DNA of 64,000 nucleotides from Symsagittifera roscoffensis (GCF_963678635.1 NC_087067.1:37892686-37956685); one strand, 5' to 3'; counted from the first letter of the stretch, positions 43,785-56,200 are shown. Notes: generated by a model not told the origin, from the sequence alone. Program-made: numbers and translations.

Positions 43785-44370
43785 AGGCGAGAGGAAAACA
43801 AGACTGCTCGTATGTCAGGGAGAAGCCCTGAACTTTCGGACTGCGCTGAAGGCCGATTAAAAAGTTATTTTCTGGTTGAATAATTGTAAAAAAAAATAGA
43901 AAAAAAAAGAGATAACATTAAAAAAATTCAAAAAACCAAGGGTGTTTTTAGTGTCTTGGTTGCGTTAATAGAAATAAATTGCCGTCATTAATTTAATTAG
44001 GGACACAGTGACTCGATTTTTACGCGAGTTGTAAAAACGCAATATATCGCACGCTAGTTCTCCCAAATAGGCCAAATAAGCATCTTTTCAAACCCCCGCT
44101 ATTATAGAAATTGCTATAAAAAGATTATTTACTGTTCCGACTTTCGAAGAAAGTGCGGAAAACTTTTCAAACCCCCGTCACCGGTAAAATATCATTTTAA
44201 ATTTGAGTTCAAGACAGCAGAGTTTTTTAGATAGTAAAGAAAAAATTTCGCCAATAACGTTCAGTTTACAAGAGGAAAAATGACTGAATAAAAAAACCTC
44301 ACCAAGCATAAGTATTCCGCACTTTCTTCGAAAGTTGGAACAGTAAATAATCTTTTTATAGCAATTTCTG
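43785..44370 (-). repeat. Family C repeat, reverse copy plus head-to-head fragment
   Basis: On the minus strand: GCAGTCCGAAAG, AGGGCTTCTCCCT and GCAGTCTTG near 43790-43850, and the CGTGCGATATATTGCG block near 44038. The CTTTCGAAGAAAGTGCGGAA block then occurs twice in opposite orientation, forming the inverted repeat 44106-44160 / 44315-44369. Confidence 0.65.
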
Positions 44371-45231
44371 TCAACTCCTAAAACATTCGACCTCTCGCTT
44401 GCTGAGACCATTGAAAAGACTATGGTTCTAAGACATACCATTTAACGCTATCAAAAGAAATTCACTTCAGAAACAATCTCAAGGGAAAAAAGACTGCTTC
44501 AAGTGTAAAACTTTAAGTCGTACGAAAATAATAGGCCCGATTCAGTACTTTAAAACGTACCGAAACATAGTTTAAAATTGTATTGGTTTCTCTGGGTAAA
44601 ATCAATTATGGGCAGCAATCATAGAATAAAAACTAAAAAATAGTTGAACAGAGGACAAATTTTTTGTATATTTGTGCGCTACGCAAACAGTAGAAAGCCA
44701 ACGGAGGCTTATTTGCGTACATCTACATATAATTTTCCTTCAGAGGGATGATAAAAATTTAAATTTTGGGTATAATTTTTGCTATTTTTTTAGCTCGAGA
44801 TTGAAAAAAAAATTATATATTTTTGAAAATCGCAAAATCAGAGGTCTCGGTGCATTTTAGGAGTAGGAATATTCTACCGATAGTCAAAAAATGTAAAAAT
44901 TATTGGGAACTCCTAACTGTTAATTCCACTATCAAAAGTTGAAATCCTTTTGCTGCTTGGGAATGCTCAAAAAGCTCACAGCAAGCAATGATGCTTATAA
45001 ATGTTTTTTTTTCAGTTGAGAGTTCTGTTAAGTACAGTTTGATACGGAAGAATCAATCAAAATTTACTTTGTTTACCGCAGTGGTTTTTTATCTTACTTC
45101 CTTATTGCTTGGTAACATTTCTTTAGGTATAAAAATCAATTTTCTTGGCACTTTTTTGAGCGTTTCTTATCGAGGTAGTATTTACCTTTTTTTTTTCATC
45201 TAATGTTTGAAATTTTTGTATCAGTTATACT
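44371..45231. other. AT-rich stretch, nothing recognised
   Basis: No exon and no repeat boundary could be assigned. Confidence 0.35.
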
Positions 45232-45681
45232 TTTTTATTGCTTAGTTTATTGTTTTTAGCGAGCCATATAACTGTTTACCCTTTTCTAAGCTGCTTTTTT
45301 TGTTCCGATTGTCAACAAAAATGGAATAGTTATGCTAGGTGTAGTTTTTTTCAGTTTTTTCTAATTTATTCAGTCAATTGTGGGCAATCGAAATATTTTA
45401 AACACAAAAATTTCTTATACCCCATTGAAGATATCGATTCTTTGAAACCAAATTTGTTTTTATTGCTTAGTTTATTGTTTTTAGCGAGCCATATAACTGT
45501 TTACCCTGTTCTAAGCTGCTTTTTTTTGTTCCGATTGTCAACAAAAATGGAATAGTTATGCTAGGTGTAGTTTTTTTTCAGTTTTTTCTAATTTATTCAG
45601 TCAATTGTGGGCAATCGAAATATTTTAAACACAAAAATTTCTTATACCCCATTGAAGATATCGATTCTTTGAAACCAAATT
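45232..45681 (+). repeat. Tandem direct duplication, 2 x 225 bp
   Basis: TATTGCTTAGTTTATTG starts at 45236 and again at 45461. The two units match almost base for base down to GATTCTTTGAAACCAAATTT. Short Phe/Leu-rich frames in both copies are translations of the repeat. Confidence 0.85.
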
Positions 45682-46960
45682 TTAAAAAAATATATTTCAT
45701 CTCCAATAATTTTTGCAAAGTTCTGGGAGTTAGTAAATTGCAAATTTGGCCATCCTTTGGACTAAATTACGCACGCTTGATAACATTTTATTCATAATGC
45801 GAAAAACCTGAAGCAAAAAATTTATGGCAATTTATCCCGCTCGACAAAATTGCTCCAAACTTAATTGAGGCTAGCTACTCGGTCGCATTAATTTTGTACG
45901 ACTCAAGTTTTCATACTTGGGTGGTTTTTGATTCCGACCAATTTTAGAAAAGTTGAGTGCTGGCCATCGAGCCGGAAATCTTGTGATTGCGAATTGAGTA
46001 TGCTGGCACTTGTCTAAATTGCAGCTTTGCTGCTTGAATAATATTTTGATAGTTTGTTTCAATACGCGAATTATTTATTCGTGGCAAATTATCCTCCTCT
46101 TTTTCGCGCCAAATTGAGTTTAGGCAAGCTAATTGATTTTTTTAAATTCTATAAACGACTAAAATTGTAACACTTCATTCAAAAAGTATTGTTGTCCTAA
46201 GCTTATTAAAAAGATTATTTTTTCATTTGTTATGGGGGTTTAAACAATGCTTTTTTGGCCAATTTGGGACAATTCACGCGCTATGTTTTTCGCGTTATAT
46301 GGCATGTGGTGGGAGCATTTTCGAAAAAAAAACATCAAAAACCGTTTAAAGTTTTTTCTGTTTTTTTTTGAAAAATTCATCGATTGTTTCAATTTAAATT
46401 ACTCGATAAAAAGTTCAACGCAGTCTTTATGATTTTCAAAGTTAATTCAGGAGGACATTGTTTGGGATGACATTCTAAGGTAGATCATTTAGGGGGGGTG
46501 GGGGGAAGTACGGTTGATTTGAATTGTTTTTTTTTATCATTGGAAGTGTCTTGTAGTCTTGAGCTCAAATTTAAAATGATTTGATTAACCTGTAATGTTT
46601 TTCCGTGAATTTATGGGGTTTTAAAGATTGCTAATTTGACCATTTTGAGACATTGACATTTTAAGCTCGATACGTTTTGCGCTATTAATGAATAAGCGGA
46701 GAATTAATCCGTCTTAAAAATTGTTCCAAATTGGTCGAAGGAAATCTTTTTGCTATAATTGATTTGTTACTAGGAGCGAAATCTATCTCTTTGGGTGTAG
46801 AGGGATGATTTTCACTTAAAATCTCAAACTTTTGAAAACAAAAATTTTTTCTTTTTTTTTTAAATTTAATATTTTCGTGTTATTACTGCTCCATAGAACT
46901 TGAAAGGCAGTCAGAATATTCAAGGCTTCGCCCTGTTTTTAGCAGTCTTGTTATGGTTCA
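45682..46960 (+). repeat. Family C repeat copies and fragments
   Basis: Fragments at about 45682-45870 and 46150-46440 (TTATGGGGGTTTAAAC, GGCCAATTTGGGACAATTC, CATCAAAAACCG), then a fuller copy at 46535-46955 that ends GGCAGTCAGAATATTC, AAGGCTTCGCCCT and GCAGTCTTG. A G-rich run follows TTTAGG near 46491. Confidence 0.6.
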
Positions 46961-47524
46961 TACATCAAATTTTTAGGGGCACTTTTTTCGAGAACTTCTA
47001 TAGTTTTTTGAATCCTCTCCGTTTTTTGAAATAGCATTGTCGCGTTCAAATTTTTGGAATTGTTCAGTTCTCTTGACTCTGTAGTTGTTTTTTTTCTTCA
47101 ATTTTTGCTGATTCATAAGTTGATCGATCAGCGCTCCATCTTGAACATTTCCCGTGATTTTTGCCGTTTTCGTCCTCTGTTTTTCTTTGAGAATTGGTGT
47201 TTTTCTTCTCACTAAAATTCTTTCTCATCTAAATGCTGGAAGTTACGGATTTGAATTAGTTACATCCGCTATATGCTTTTGTTTTGATATCAAAATAATA
47301 GTCGAGTATTTGGAGAGGTCGGCTTATTGCCGAGGTTAAATTTGAGTCTATAGGATTTTGAGTCTACCAATATAGAGACTACAAATGTGTCCGTATAGCA
47401 AACCAAAAACTAATTGTTAGTTAACTTAAAATAATACAGTAGAATGGCGTAGGATAGAATATTTTAGTGTATGTTCCCATCGGGTAGAATATAAGAGAAG
47501 TAGTATAAGATAGAATGCCTAAGT
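46961..47524. other. AT-rich stretch, nothing recognised
   Basis: Only chance frames were seen, including the 79-codon minus-strand Lys-rich frame at 46973-47212. Confidence 0.35.
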
Positions 47525-48300
47525 TTATTGCTCTGACCATTTGAAGATTGAGGAGGAACTTTGTATTCGGGTGTGTTTCAGTTTTATTCTTTTTTTCTTT
47601 TTTTTCCACGCAAACTCAGCTACCACAAATAATCATTAGAAAAAGTTGGGTGATAAATCATTTTAAAAACTTTTCAGTTGTGATTCGGACGATATCAAAA
47701 AAAATTTTCTCGGTGTCGAGAAAAACACACGTTTGAACTTTTTGATTTTTTTGTCTAATTTCGAATTAGCGAGCATGCTTACAATAGTTTTTTCTTAAGA
47801 TTAAAATGAATCCCTTTAGTCATATCCCTTTCGTGAACCTAGCAACAAAAATTCCCCTTATTAAGGAATAAATCATAGTTTAAGCATAAGAGGAATTTGT
47901 TCCTTTTAACGAAAATCCCCATTTTTGCAAAAGAAGTAGCTAAAAAAATCCCTGAAAAGCTTTCAATTGCTTTCGACTGAAATTAGTTTTTCCGAGTATT
48001 TCGGCGCCTTTTTGAAAATTAAAAAGTCGCCAATTCAAAAAACTGCAAAAAATTGGATGAGAAAATTCTTTTGATTTTTTTTAGTTTTCTAGTCGTTTTT
48101 CTACAAAAACTGCGATCAATTTGCTTGTTTTACTATAATTATCATAAATGCCTAAACTCTTGATTTTTGTTCAGAACCTTTTATTACACCACGCAGAAAA
48201 AAACGACAATAATTTCAAAAAGAAACTTTTTTGTGATATTATTTTTAAGTCCATGATTGGAAAATTCTGTGCTAATTGAACAGTAACCAGCTAAGCCTTG
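47525..48300 (+). repeat. Dispersed repeat family E copy
   Basis: GAGGAGGAACTTTGTATTCG, then CCACGCAAACTCAGCTACC, then GGGTGATAAATCATTTTAAA and, near 48262, TTCTGTGCTAATTGAACAGT with AACCAGCTAAG. It has the same order as the 12280 copy. Confidence 0.55.
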
Positions 48301-48359
48301 TTTAAATGCGTACTTTGCTATCATTTGATTGTCTTTCGGTCGATGTAGTGTCAAGGTTC

Positions 48360-49735
48360 AAGTTTAGATACCTTTTTACTGTTCCGACAGTTTATGAAGA
48401 AAATGAAGGAACATTTGTGCTCGGGGCGGTTTTTTTCTCAGAAAAACTTTGACGGTTTAACTAGTACTTTTTGAAAAAATTGTGGGATCAGCCATACAAT
48501 ATCCCCCGTTTGGCAATTGAGGAGGGGAAGCTATTATTTTTAGTAACTGTTTTTGAGTATAGCTCAGATTTATTCAAATTTAACAGTTATAATAGGGAAA
48601 ACTGATTTAAAGTACATTAATTTGGTCAGTAACAGCACTCATATGCAATCCAAAAACTTATCATACCTGAAATATAGTGGAAACTAATTTGTTTGTGCGT
48701 TTTGTTTGAAATGCATACTTTTTCCATAATTGTTCAGAATATCGAAGAAAGTGACGGAATATTTGTGCTCGAGTGTGGTTTTTTTTCTCCAGACAGTATT
48801 CGACTTTGTAACTAGCAATTTCCGACGGATGTTTAAAAAATAATTCAAAAAAAAATGTTGTTTCAAGCATAATTTCAAAAAGCTATCTTACCTATGACTC
48901 TTTTTCCCCTGTTTAAAGAATGCCAATGTGGCCAATTTGGGACAATTAACGCGCGATATATTTCATATAAATAACGCGTAAGCGTTTTTAATATACAAAA
49001 TTGTTCCAAATTGAAATGAGGCATGCTTTTTATTCTATTTAAAACTTTGGCACATGAAAGATAATTTACTTTGCAGTTTATATAGCGTGTGGAGATATCA
49101 TTTTCAAAAAAAAACATCAAAAACCGTTTACAATTTTTTCCGTTTTTTGAAAAATTCATCAACTGTTTTAATTTAAATTCAAAGCATAATTTGAATTCAA
49201 AACTTCAACGCTGTCGGAACATTCAAGGTTTTGCCTTGTTACAAGCAGTTTTTATGATTTTCAGAAATAATATGTTTGGGATGGCATTCTAAGAGGGGGG
49301 GGGGGAGAGATAGTACGGTATACATATATTCTAAGGTGAATAATTTAGGGGAGGAGGGATAGTACGGTTGATTTGAATTGTTTTTTTTATCATTCGAAGT
49401 GTATTGTTGTTTTAAAGATTGCTAATACTACCATTTTGAGACATTTATTGTGCGATACGTTTCGCGATATTAATGCGTAAGCGGAGACTTAACCCGTCAA
49501 ATTGGTCCAAATTGGTTGAAGCAGACTACTTGTCATAATTGTTACGTAACTAAGAGCTTAAATTATCTTTTCGTTTTTTCTACGGTGTGCGAGGAGATTG
49601 TTTTCAAAAACTTTCAAAAATAAAAATAAAACTTTGAAAAAATCATTTATTTTTAAAAAACAAACTGCTCCCTAGACCTAAAAGGCAGTCGGAATATTCA
49701 AGGTTTCACCCTATAACAATGAATCTTGTCGTTTT
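48360..49735 (+). repeat. Family C repeat cluster (three copies)
   Basis: A 5' fragment lies at about 48370-48490, a copy at 48715-49255 (ending CGGAACATTCAAGG and TTTTGCCTTG) and a copy at 49380-49735 (ending GGCAGTCGGAATATTC and AAGGTTTCACCCT). G-rich runs near 49294 and 49350 separate them. Confidence 0.6.
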
Positions 49736-50831
49736 TGAGTCTTTTTAAGAAATTCTTTTAAAATTTTTTTGTATACATATATTTCACATTTGGTTCCTTT
49801 TTTGGCCTTGCCCATCATTTCTGCATTTCTGGTAGACCAATGTTAAATTTTAATTTAGATTTTTTTAAGTTTAAATCAGCAGGTCGCGGTACTTTCTAAA
49901 CCACATTTTTAGCAGCAAAATTGAAATGTTTTTTTTCAAAGAGTTCATTAGGTTTTGAATTTCAGGAAGCACAAAAGCAAGTGTTTCATAAGATATTAGC
50001 ATTTCTGCAATTGGCAGAGCATCTATTTGAGGCTATTCAGGCTGTCTACTGATAGTCTGTTTCATTTTTTTCCACATTCCAAACTGAATTACTTTGTTGC
50101 GTGAAGTTCTATTTTTTGCAGCTCAGGGCCGTTTTTTTTTCTAAAACTTCTAGGTGGTACCACTATTGCAGCCGAAACATATTATTTTGCTTCTTTGTGT
50201 AGTAAAGTGTTCAGAAAAGATGTTTCACAATTTGATTGTGAAACTCCTCAAAAAAGGGAAATTTATATATTCCAAAAAAGCGATCATGAAATGCCCGTGA
50301 AATCGTCCTTTCGGGCTACACTTAAGTAGAAAATTTTACTTCAAAAGTCTTTTCTTTTCAATATATTGCACATTGTTCTGTAATTTAGTAGCAAAAACTG
50401 TTCGTGAATTGTAAGTTATAAGCCCTTGGTATTTAAACCAGCCGATAGTACGTAAGTGTTTGTTAATATTTATGTAACAATTATGTAACAGTTACAAAAT
50501 TCATGCAAATTTCATTGAAGTGACGTAACATTTTGGCTGGCTCATATACTCCGCGCATTTTCGGTTGGTTTGTTTATTCTCAGTCAAACAACATAATTGT
50601 GATTTATTCTACTTACTACTTGGGGCAGGTTTTTGTAAATTAACATCAGAAAAAAAAGACATTTCCTAGTAACTTAAGTAGAAAATATTACTTTAAGGGT
50701 TTTTTCTTTCAAAATTTTGTATACTTTTCTGTAATTTAATCATAAAAGGATTTCATGAATCGTAACTCAAATTACATAATGTTGATCTTAAAAAAGTGCT
50801 CATGAATCGTAAATCAAATTACATAATTATG
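49736..50831. other. AT-rich stretch with a diverged direct repeat
   Basis: TAAGTAGAAAATTTTACTTC at about 50323 and TAAGTAGAAAATATTACTTT at about 50676 start related ~90-base segments that both contain a CTGTAATTTA block. No gene was found. Confidence 0.4.
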
Positions 50832-51030
50832 GGCTCTATTTCCTTCCCCCCCCCCACCTCACACGAGCTTCAATATATTAGTGTAACGAGTGGTTTTACG
50901 AGGTTGAGTATGAAGACCAAATATGTTTGTCGTGGCCTTATTAGTCTGTAAATTTTCATAACAATTAGACAATGTGGTCAACAAAATTACATGTAAAAAT
51001 TTGCAGGTGGGGGGAAAAGGAAAAAGAGCC
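50832..51030 (+). mobile_element. MITE with GGCTCT ends and 8-bp target duplication, copy 2
   Basis: A 199-bp element from GGCTCTATTTCCTT to GGGGGGAAAAGGAAAAAGAG plus CC. The ends are inverted repeats of each other apart from two or three positions. It is flanked by TAATTATG on both sides (50824-50831 and 51031-51038). It is about 85% like the element at 38207 but inserted at an unrelated site. Confidence 0.9.
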
Positions 51031-51038
51031 TAATTATG

Positions 51039-53121
51039 ATTTATTCAATTTACATTTTGGAGCAGATTTTTAACTATCCCCTTCCCCCTCTCATGGAAAC
51101 CAGTACGAAATCTCTCCCCCCCCCCCCCCCCCCCCCAATAAAAAACTAAATTAACGGTTAAGCATTTTAATTGTTAATTTTCTACTAAGAAACAAAAAAA
51201 CCTCTCCCCCACCCCACATTTAGCGGGGAATAATTAATGAGATCCAATTTAGTTAAATTAACTTCAGAATTAAACATTTCCCAACAAACAAAAGCAGCGT
51301 CATAAATTTTTTGAAATTATTTCAAAAAGTTCCATTATTTTAACGAAAATGTCAAAAGCAGCTGAAAGCACTTTTGTTTTGAAGGCCTTTTTGGTGATAA
51401 TTGCACGCCTTAAATGGTATCTTGACGCCTAAATGTCAGTTAGAAGTGCTTCACGGTCAAGATAAAAGGCTACTCATTAATTTACCGCTGTTTTATTTTT
51501 CATTTCATTAGTGGACGTTTAATTTTATATCATAGGAATGCGATGCTATGTCGTTGCAAGTTCCGTTTAATTTTCTTTGAATTATCTTAGGAAAAGGAAA
51601 TAATTACTGAAAGCATCAGTAAGATTTATTTTCTAAATCCATTTTTCCACTTGGCAAATTTTTTCGATTGCTTATACGCTAAGCAACCATATTGCCATTT
51701 ACCGATTATGAGCCCTTTGTTTGAGAAATTGACTTTCGATGATGACTATAGTGCATTTGCCTTTTCCGTCAATTGTCATTATTTTGGCCGCCGAAAACGC
51801 TAATTTATTCAAAAGGAATCACTCCTCATTTCGATATATGCCAAGTGTGCCGAAGCCCCCTTTGAACATATATGCTCCATTGAGCCAGAAAAAAAAGATA
51901 GTTTTTCTGAAAACTTATTCAAGAGATTTCCGTTAAACCGAAAAACCTACCCTCTAAATTGAATTTAACTTAAAAGATAGAACTTAAACTGAAACATTTT
52001 AACTTAAAAACAAGAACCAAATTGGAGAGAAAAAATATTTGATTTGAAAATCGATACTAGAAAACATAATTTTCCGTTACAAATAGTGAGTTCAGCTTGT
52101 TTTTTTTTTCAAACACTTTAAACCAATTTTAAACCATTCAAACCACTTTTAAACATTTTCTTCATCATACTTATGGACAAAAATAAGCATTAGATTTTGT
52201 CGAGGAAACTCAAATTACAACTATCGACCTTGTCGAGGAAGCTCAATTTACAGCTTAAGTAATATTGTCGAACAAGTGAGCTTTCGGGTAATTGAGCTTG
52301 TTAGGGAACAGTGGCACACAGCGAAACCATCAGGTGTTTATTCCCATGCAGTCATAAACATCTTCACAAATCGCTTATCTTTTTATTACACGCACTGGTT
52401 GGCTTGTTTTTTTTATCTCATTTCAAATTCAAACATATCCATGTACTTAGTGTATCGCGCCCTTCCCTCAAATCAAAGATAAATTCTAACTTCCCCTAAG
52501 TCTGAGATAACTTCTAACAAGGTGGCCGTAATTACACTTAGTTTTCAGCTCACTTGATCAGTAGTTCAAGTTGGTATACACTCTGACCATTAAATCAAAA
52601 ATTAATACCATAAATCCATCTAAAGTTCATCCATTTTTACCATATGATATTTGCCTTTGAAGCTACAAAAAATTAGCCCCAAAATAAATTATTCTCAGTT
52701 TGGTAGCTAATTGGTCCAAGCTAATTTGTAGCATATTTTCTTTCATTCTTTTTATCAGAATATTTATGACAACTATTGACATTTTTGCTGCCGTATTTCC
52801 TCGGTTTTTTTGAATTTTTCAGAACTCATTTATTTCAAATTTTCTGCGTCGCAACTTGTCATTTTACATCCTAAAACATCTAAAACTTTTCAACATTTCT
52901 TTTTGCCTCTGTTTAACCCTCTAGCATTTAATGGCATTCCCTTAGTTGAGTTGTTTTGTTATCATTGTTATCATCGCAAAGAAAACTGTTTTCAATTTAA
53001 ACTACAAACGTTTTCGCTACTTCATTCATTTGGAATAAAATACAAAGGAAAATAGCGAACAGTTGTAAGCAAGAACAAAACAATAGCAACAAAAAATATA
53101 TAAAGTTTGAACTCTTTAAAA
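51039..53121. other. AT-rich region with a long C run, no exon found
   Basis: A run of about 20 Cs lies at 51116-51136, following a CCTTCCCCCTC stretch. Around 52198-52280 a short element (GTCGAGGAAACTCAA against GTCGAGGAAGCTCAA) is repeated. The 5' flank of the EF-hand gene shows TATATAAA at 53097-53104, but its role is uncertain. Confidence 0.4.
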
Positions 53122-53257
53122 ATGAACCGTATTTGGAGAAAGAAAAGTGGAAAATCTAGACGAAAATGGAGTTCAGCAGATGAAACGTCTTCGTGTGGTT
53201 ATCTTCAGCTCACCTGTCACGAGTTTTCACTAGTCTGGCAACAGTTTGACCGTGACA
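53122..53257 (+). CDS. EF-hand gene, candidate alternative first exon
   Basis: The ATG at 53122 follows an in-frame TAA at 53101. It encodes a basic N-terminus ([15 protein letters not shown]), then [18 protein letters not shown], and stops in phase 1 at donor A|GTGAGT. That end is the helix and first three loop positions of an EF-hand and parallels exon 2's [18 protein letters not shown]. It can splice to exon 2 or, in the same phase, straight to 53782. Confidence 0.6.
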
Positions 53258-56200
53258 GTGAGTTTTCCTTCTTATTTCTTTGATGTTCACTCCTGGTTGA
53301 AATGATTTCAGGCGGCATGAAGAACAAGAAAAGTGACTCTTTCATGGAGGAGTTCAAACACAAGGCAGAAATCACAGCTGATGAATTCTGGAGAATTTGG
53401 AATAAGTTTGACGAAGATGGTTTGTTTTGTGGGTTTAGAAGTAGGATCTACGATGGTGGTTTGATTTTTGGACAATCATGTTTTCGCATTACTTCTAGAC
53501 ATTTCTTCACCCGATTTTGATATTTAAATTTTCATTTTGCCTGATTCAAGACTACACAAAGATCAAACAAACTACATTTAAGATACTGTTGAACGTCTAA
53601 AGGGATTTGAATTTAACTGTTATAAAATATTGGATATTTTTAACCTAGAAAAATCTTTTCACCTGCTCTAAAAATGAGTAAACCTAACAGTTCCGCTTAC
53701 ACGCATTTAGTTCACATTCACTGTTTTAGTTCATCGAGACAACTGCTTTGTCTAAACCATTTTCAGCCATATATTTTTCAGGAACTGGTTATTTGGAAGG
53801 CGACGAGATCAAATCATTCTTCAAAGAACTCATCACAGCAGGAAATGACCGGGTAAGAAAGTTACCAATACCAATTTCAGACTCATATTTGTTGTCCCTT
53901 GGTAAAAATGGCTGGAAATGCGGCACAGTGAGGCTTTTCAAGCAAGGATTCACTAGTTCCTGGAGACCAAATTTGACCCATGAATGTTATGGCTTACAAC
54001 TGAAAGTCAACATGTGCGTTTGCTTGCTGCTAGACAGCAAAAGCACCATAACTTTACTCGAAAAGAGAAAAATTGCGTGAAAACTTCTTCTGACAGCTTT
54101 TTACGCAGTCAGTAATCAAATTATCATCAATCAGCAGACGTGTTTACAACAACCGTGTCTATATACTTAAAGAAGGATATCTGTTTACCATAATCTCCAT
54201 AAATAATGAATTCCAGGGTAGAGTAGTCAGCGGTAATATTAACATAATCTCCATAAGTAATAAACAAACCAAGGAATCTTCTTAAATACCCCTCCCCCTC
54301 TGCAAAGGGGAGTTGAATTCATTACTAGCTACAAAATCTGCATTTGCTTAACCCTTGAATTCGTCTTTTATAGTGGTGAATTTTTTTTACAATATTTACC
54401 ATGGGGAAAAAATTGAAGAGATTGAAGGACGGTTTTCAAGTAATTCCGTGTGAAATTTGAATCTGTTCAGGCGATATCGGAGGAGGCGCTGAATGAGATG
54501 ATCAGGACATACATGGACGCATATGACGTGGACGGAGACGGAAGGATATCCATCAGCGAGGTGAGAGCCAAGAACAGGCATGACAACACCCCTCCCTCTC
54601 TCCCTGAAAGCGTGACATGTATCCGCTCGCGGACTAAATCACCCAGGATAAAATCCCACCGGATAAAATCCACCAGGACTAAATTTCCCTTAGGACCAAA
54701 TCCCCCTAGGACAAAATACCCCAGTGTTTGTTTTAATATCCCTACTGAGCCATAAGTGGACTATTTGTTCAAATCATGAGTCTATTCAATATTGTCTGGT
54801 TTTTGTCAAGAAAGAAGAAACGGAATACCCTTCCTTCTTACTAGTCAAAAAACCAGACAATATTGAACAGATTCATGATTTGAGCAAATATCCACCGGTG
54901 TTAGCATCAGATACATGCCATCCCGGGCTGAGGTGTTCGACTCATGATTCGACCGACACGGTCGAATGATGTCCGATTTTCGTCGCAAATTAAGACACTC
55001 AAACGAAGACTATAGTCAAACAAAGTCGAATCATGGGTCGAACATATGCTTGCAGTTTAGTTTGGGTGATTTATTAAAGCGTTAGAACATTTTACAGCAA
55101 TTTTCCAATGGTACTTTAGCTCTTTCATTAGATGAACTATTGATTGTTAAGGTCATCGATTTTTATTAGGAGGAGCATTGCAGTAGGCCATCCTTCGTCA
55201 AAACGGTTAACATAAAAACTATAATAAACAAAAAAATTGACTTTGTCCGGCAAAATCTGTATGCATGTAAGACCAATTATATGGCTTTTTATTTGCCGGT
55301 ACATTCATGATCCAAAATTTTCATTTTGCTGTTTAAAATTTGCTGTTTAATTTACGAGCTCTACATTACAGATAAAGATTGTTAAAATGGGGACCGGTTT
55401 TTTACAAGGCAAAGTCTTACTAAGGAAACTTAAGTTCTAATTGTGAATTAATTCGATCGATGCTCACGAAGTCCAAATTTCTTTTTATCAGACATCTTTC
55501 ACAAAGCTGTTGACTAAAATAGTTAATTTTCATGATTCTGTGATTTTGTTTGCAAGCAGTTTAGCTAGCTTTTGCGTAGAAAAAATTTTTTGATAGAATT
55601 TAACTGGAGAGATCAGATTCATTTTCCATCAACTGTAGTTTTTTGAGAAAAAAATTCTTCATCATTTACCTGATATCTTTTTATTAGCTGAATAATGAAG
55701 CGCTGTCTAAAACAATTTGTGCTCTAACAATTGTATCAAATTCAGTGCAAGCGTCTCATCAACGTCAATTTTTAAGAGACTCAATTTGAGCCAAAAAATT
55801 TAAACTGAATAGCCAAAAAGGGAGCTCGTGTTTAATGATGAGAATTCAACAGAAATGCGCTGCAAAAAACCGTGGATGTCACTGAGTTCCAATTTGTAGC
55901 ATTTGTCACCCTTTTTCCATAGTAAACCGACTATGTTTGAACCATTTCTTTCACGAACTGTGCACTGCAAAAATTTGTTACAGTGAAGCAAACAGAATTT
56001 CGTACCATTTGCAAAACAACAAAAAACGTAATACGGCAAACCATGGGACAAAAATTTATCGAAAAATTGCAAAAAAAAAGTCAAAACAAAGTTTTTGGAG
56101 AGTCAAAAAAAAGTTTTGAAAATGTCTAGAAAAAGCTTTTGTTTAAAAAAAATGACAAATAAGAAAATTAAAGACTATTGTATAGAAAGAAAATGGAATA

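Noticed and set aside
53097-53104. TATA box for the EF-hand gene
   Set aside because: TATATAAA lies only about 18-25 bases before the candidate ATG, leaving almost no room for a transcription start; in AT-rich DNA this match is expected by chance.
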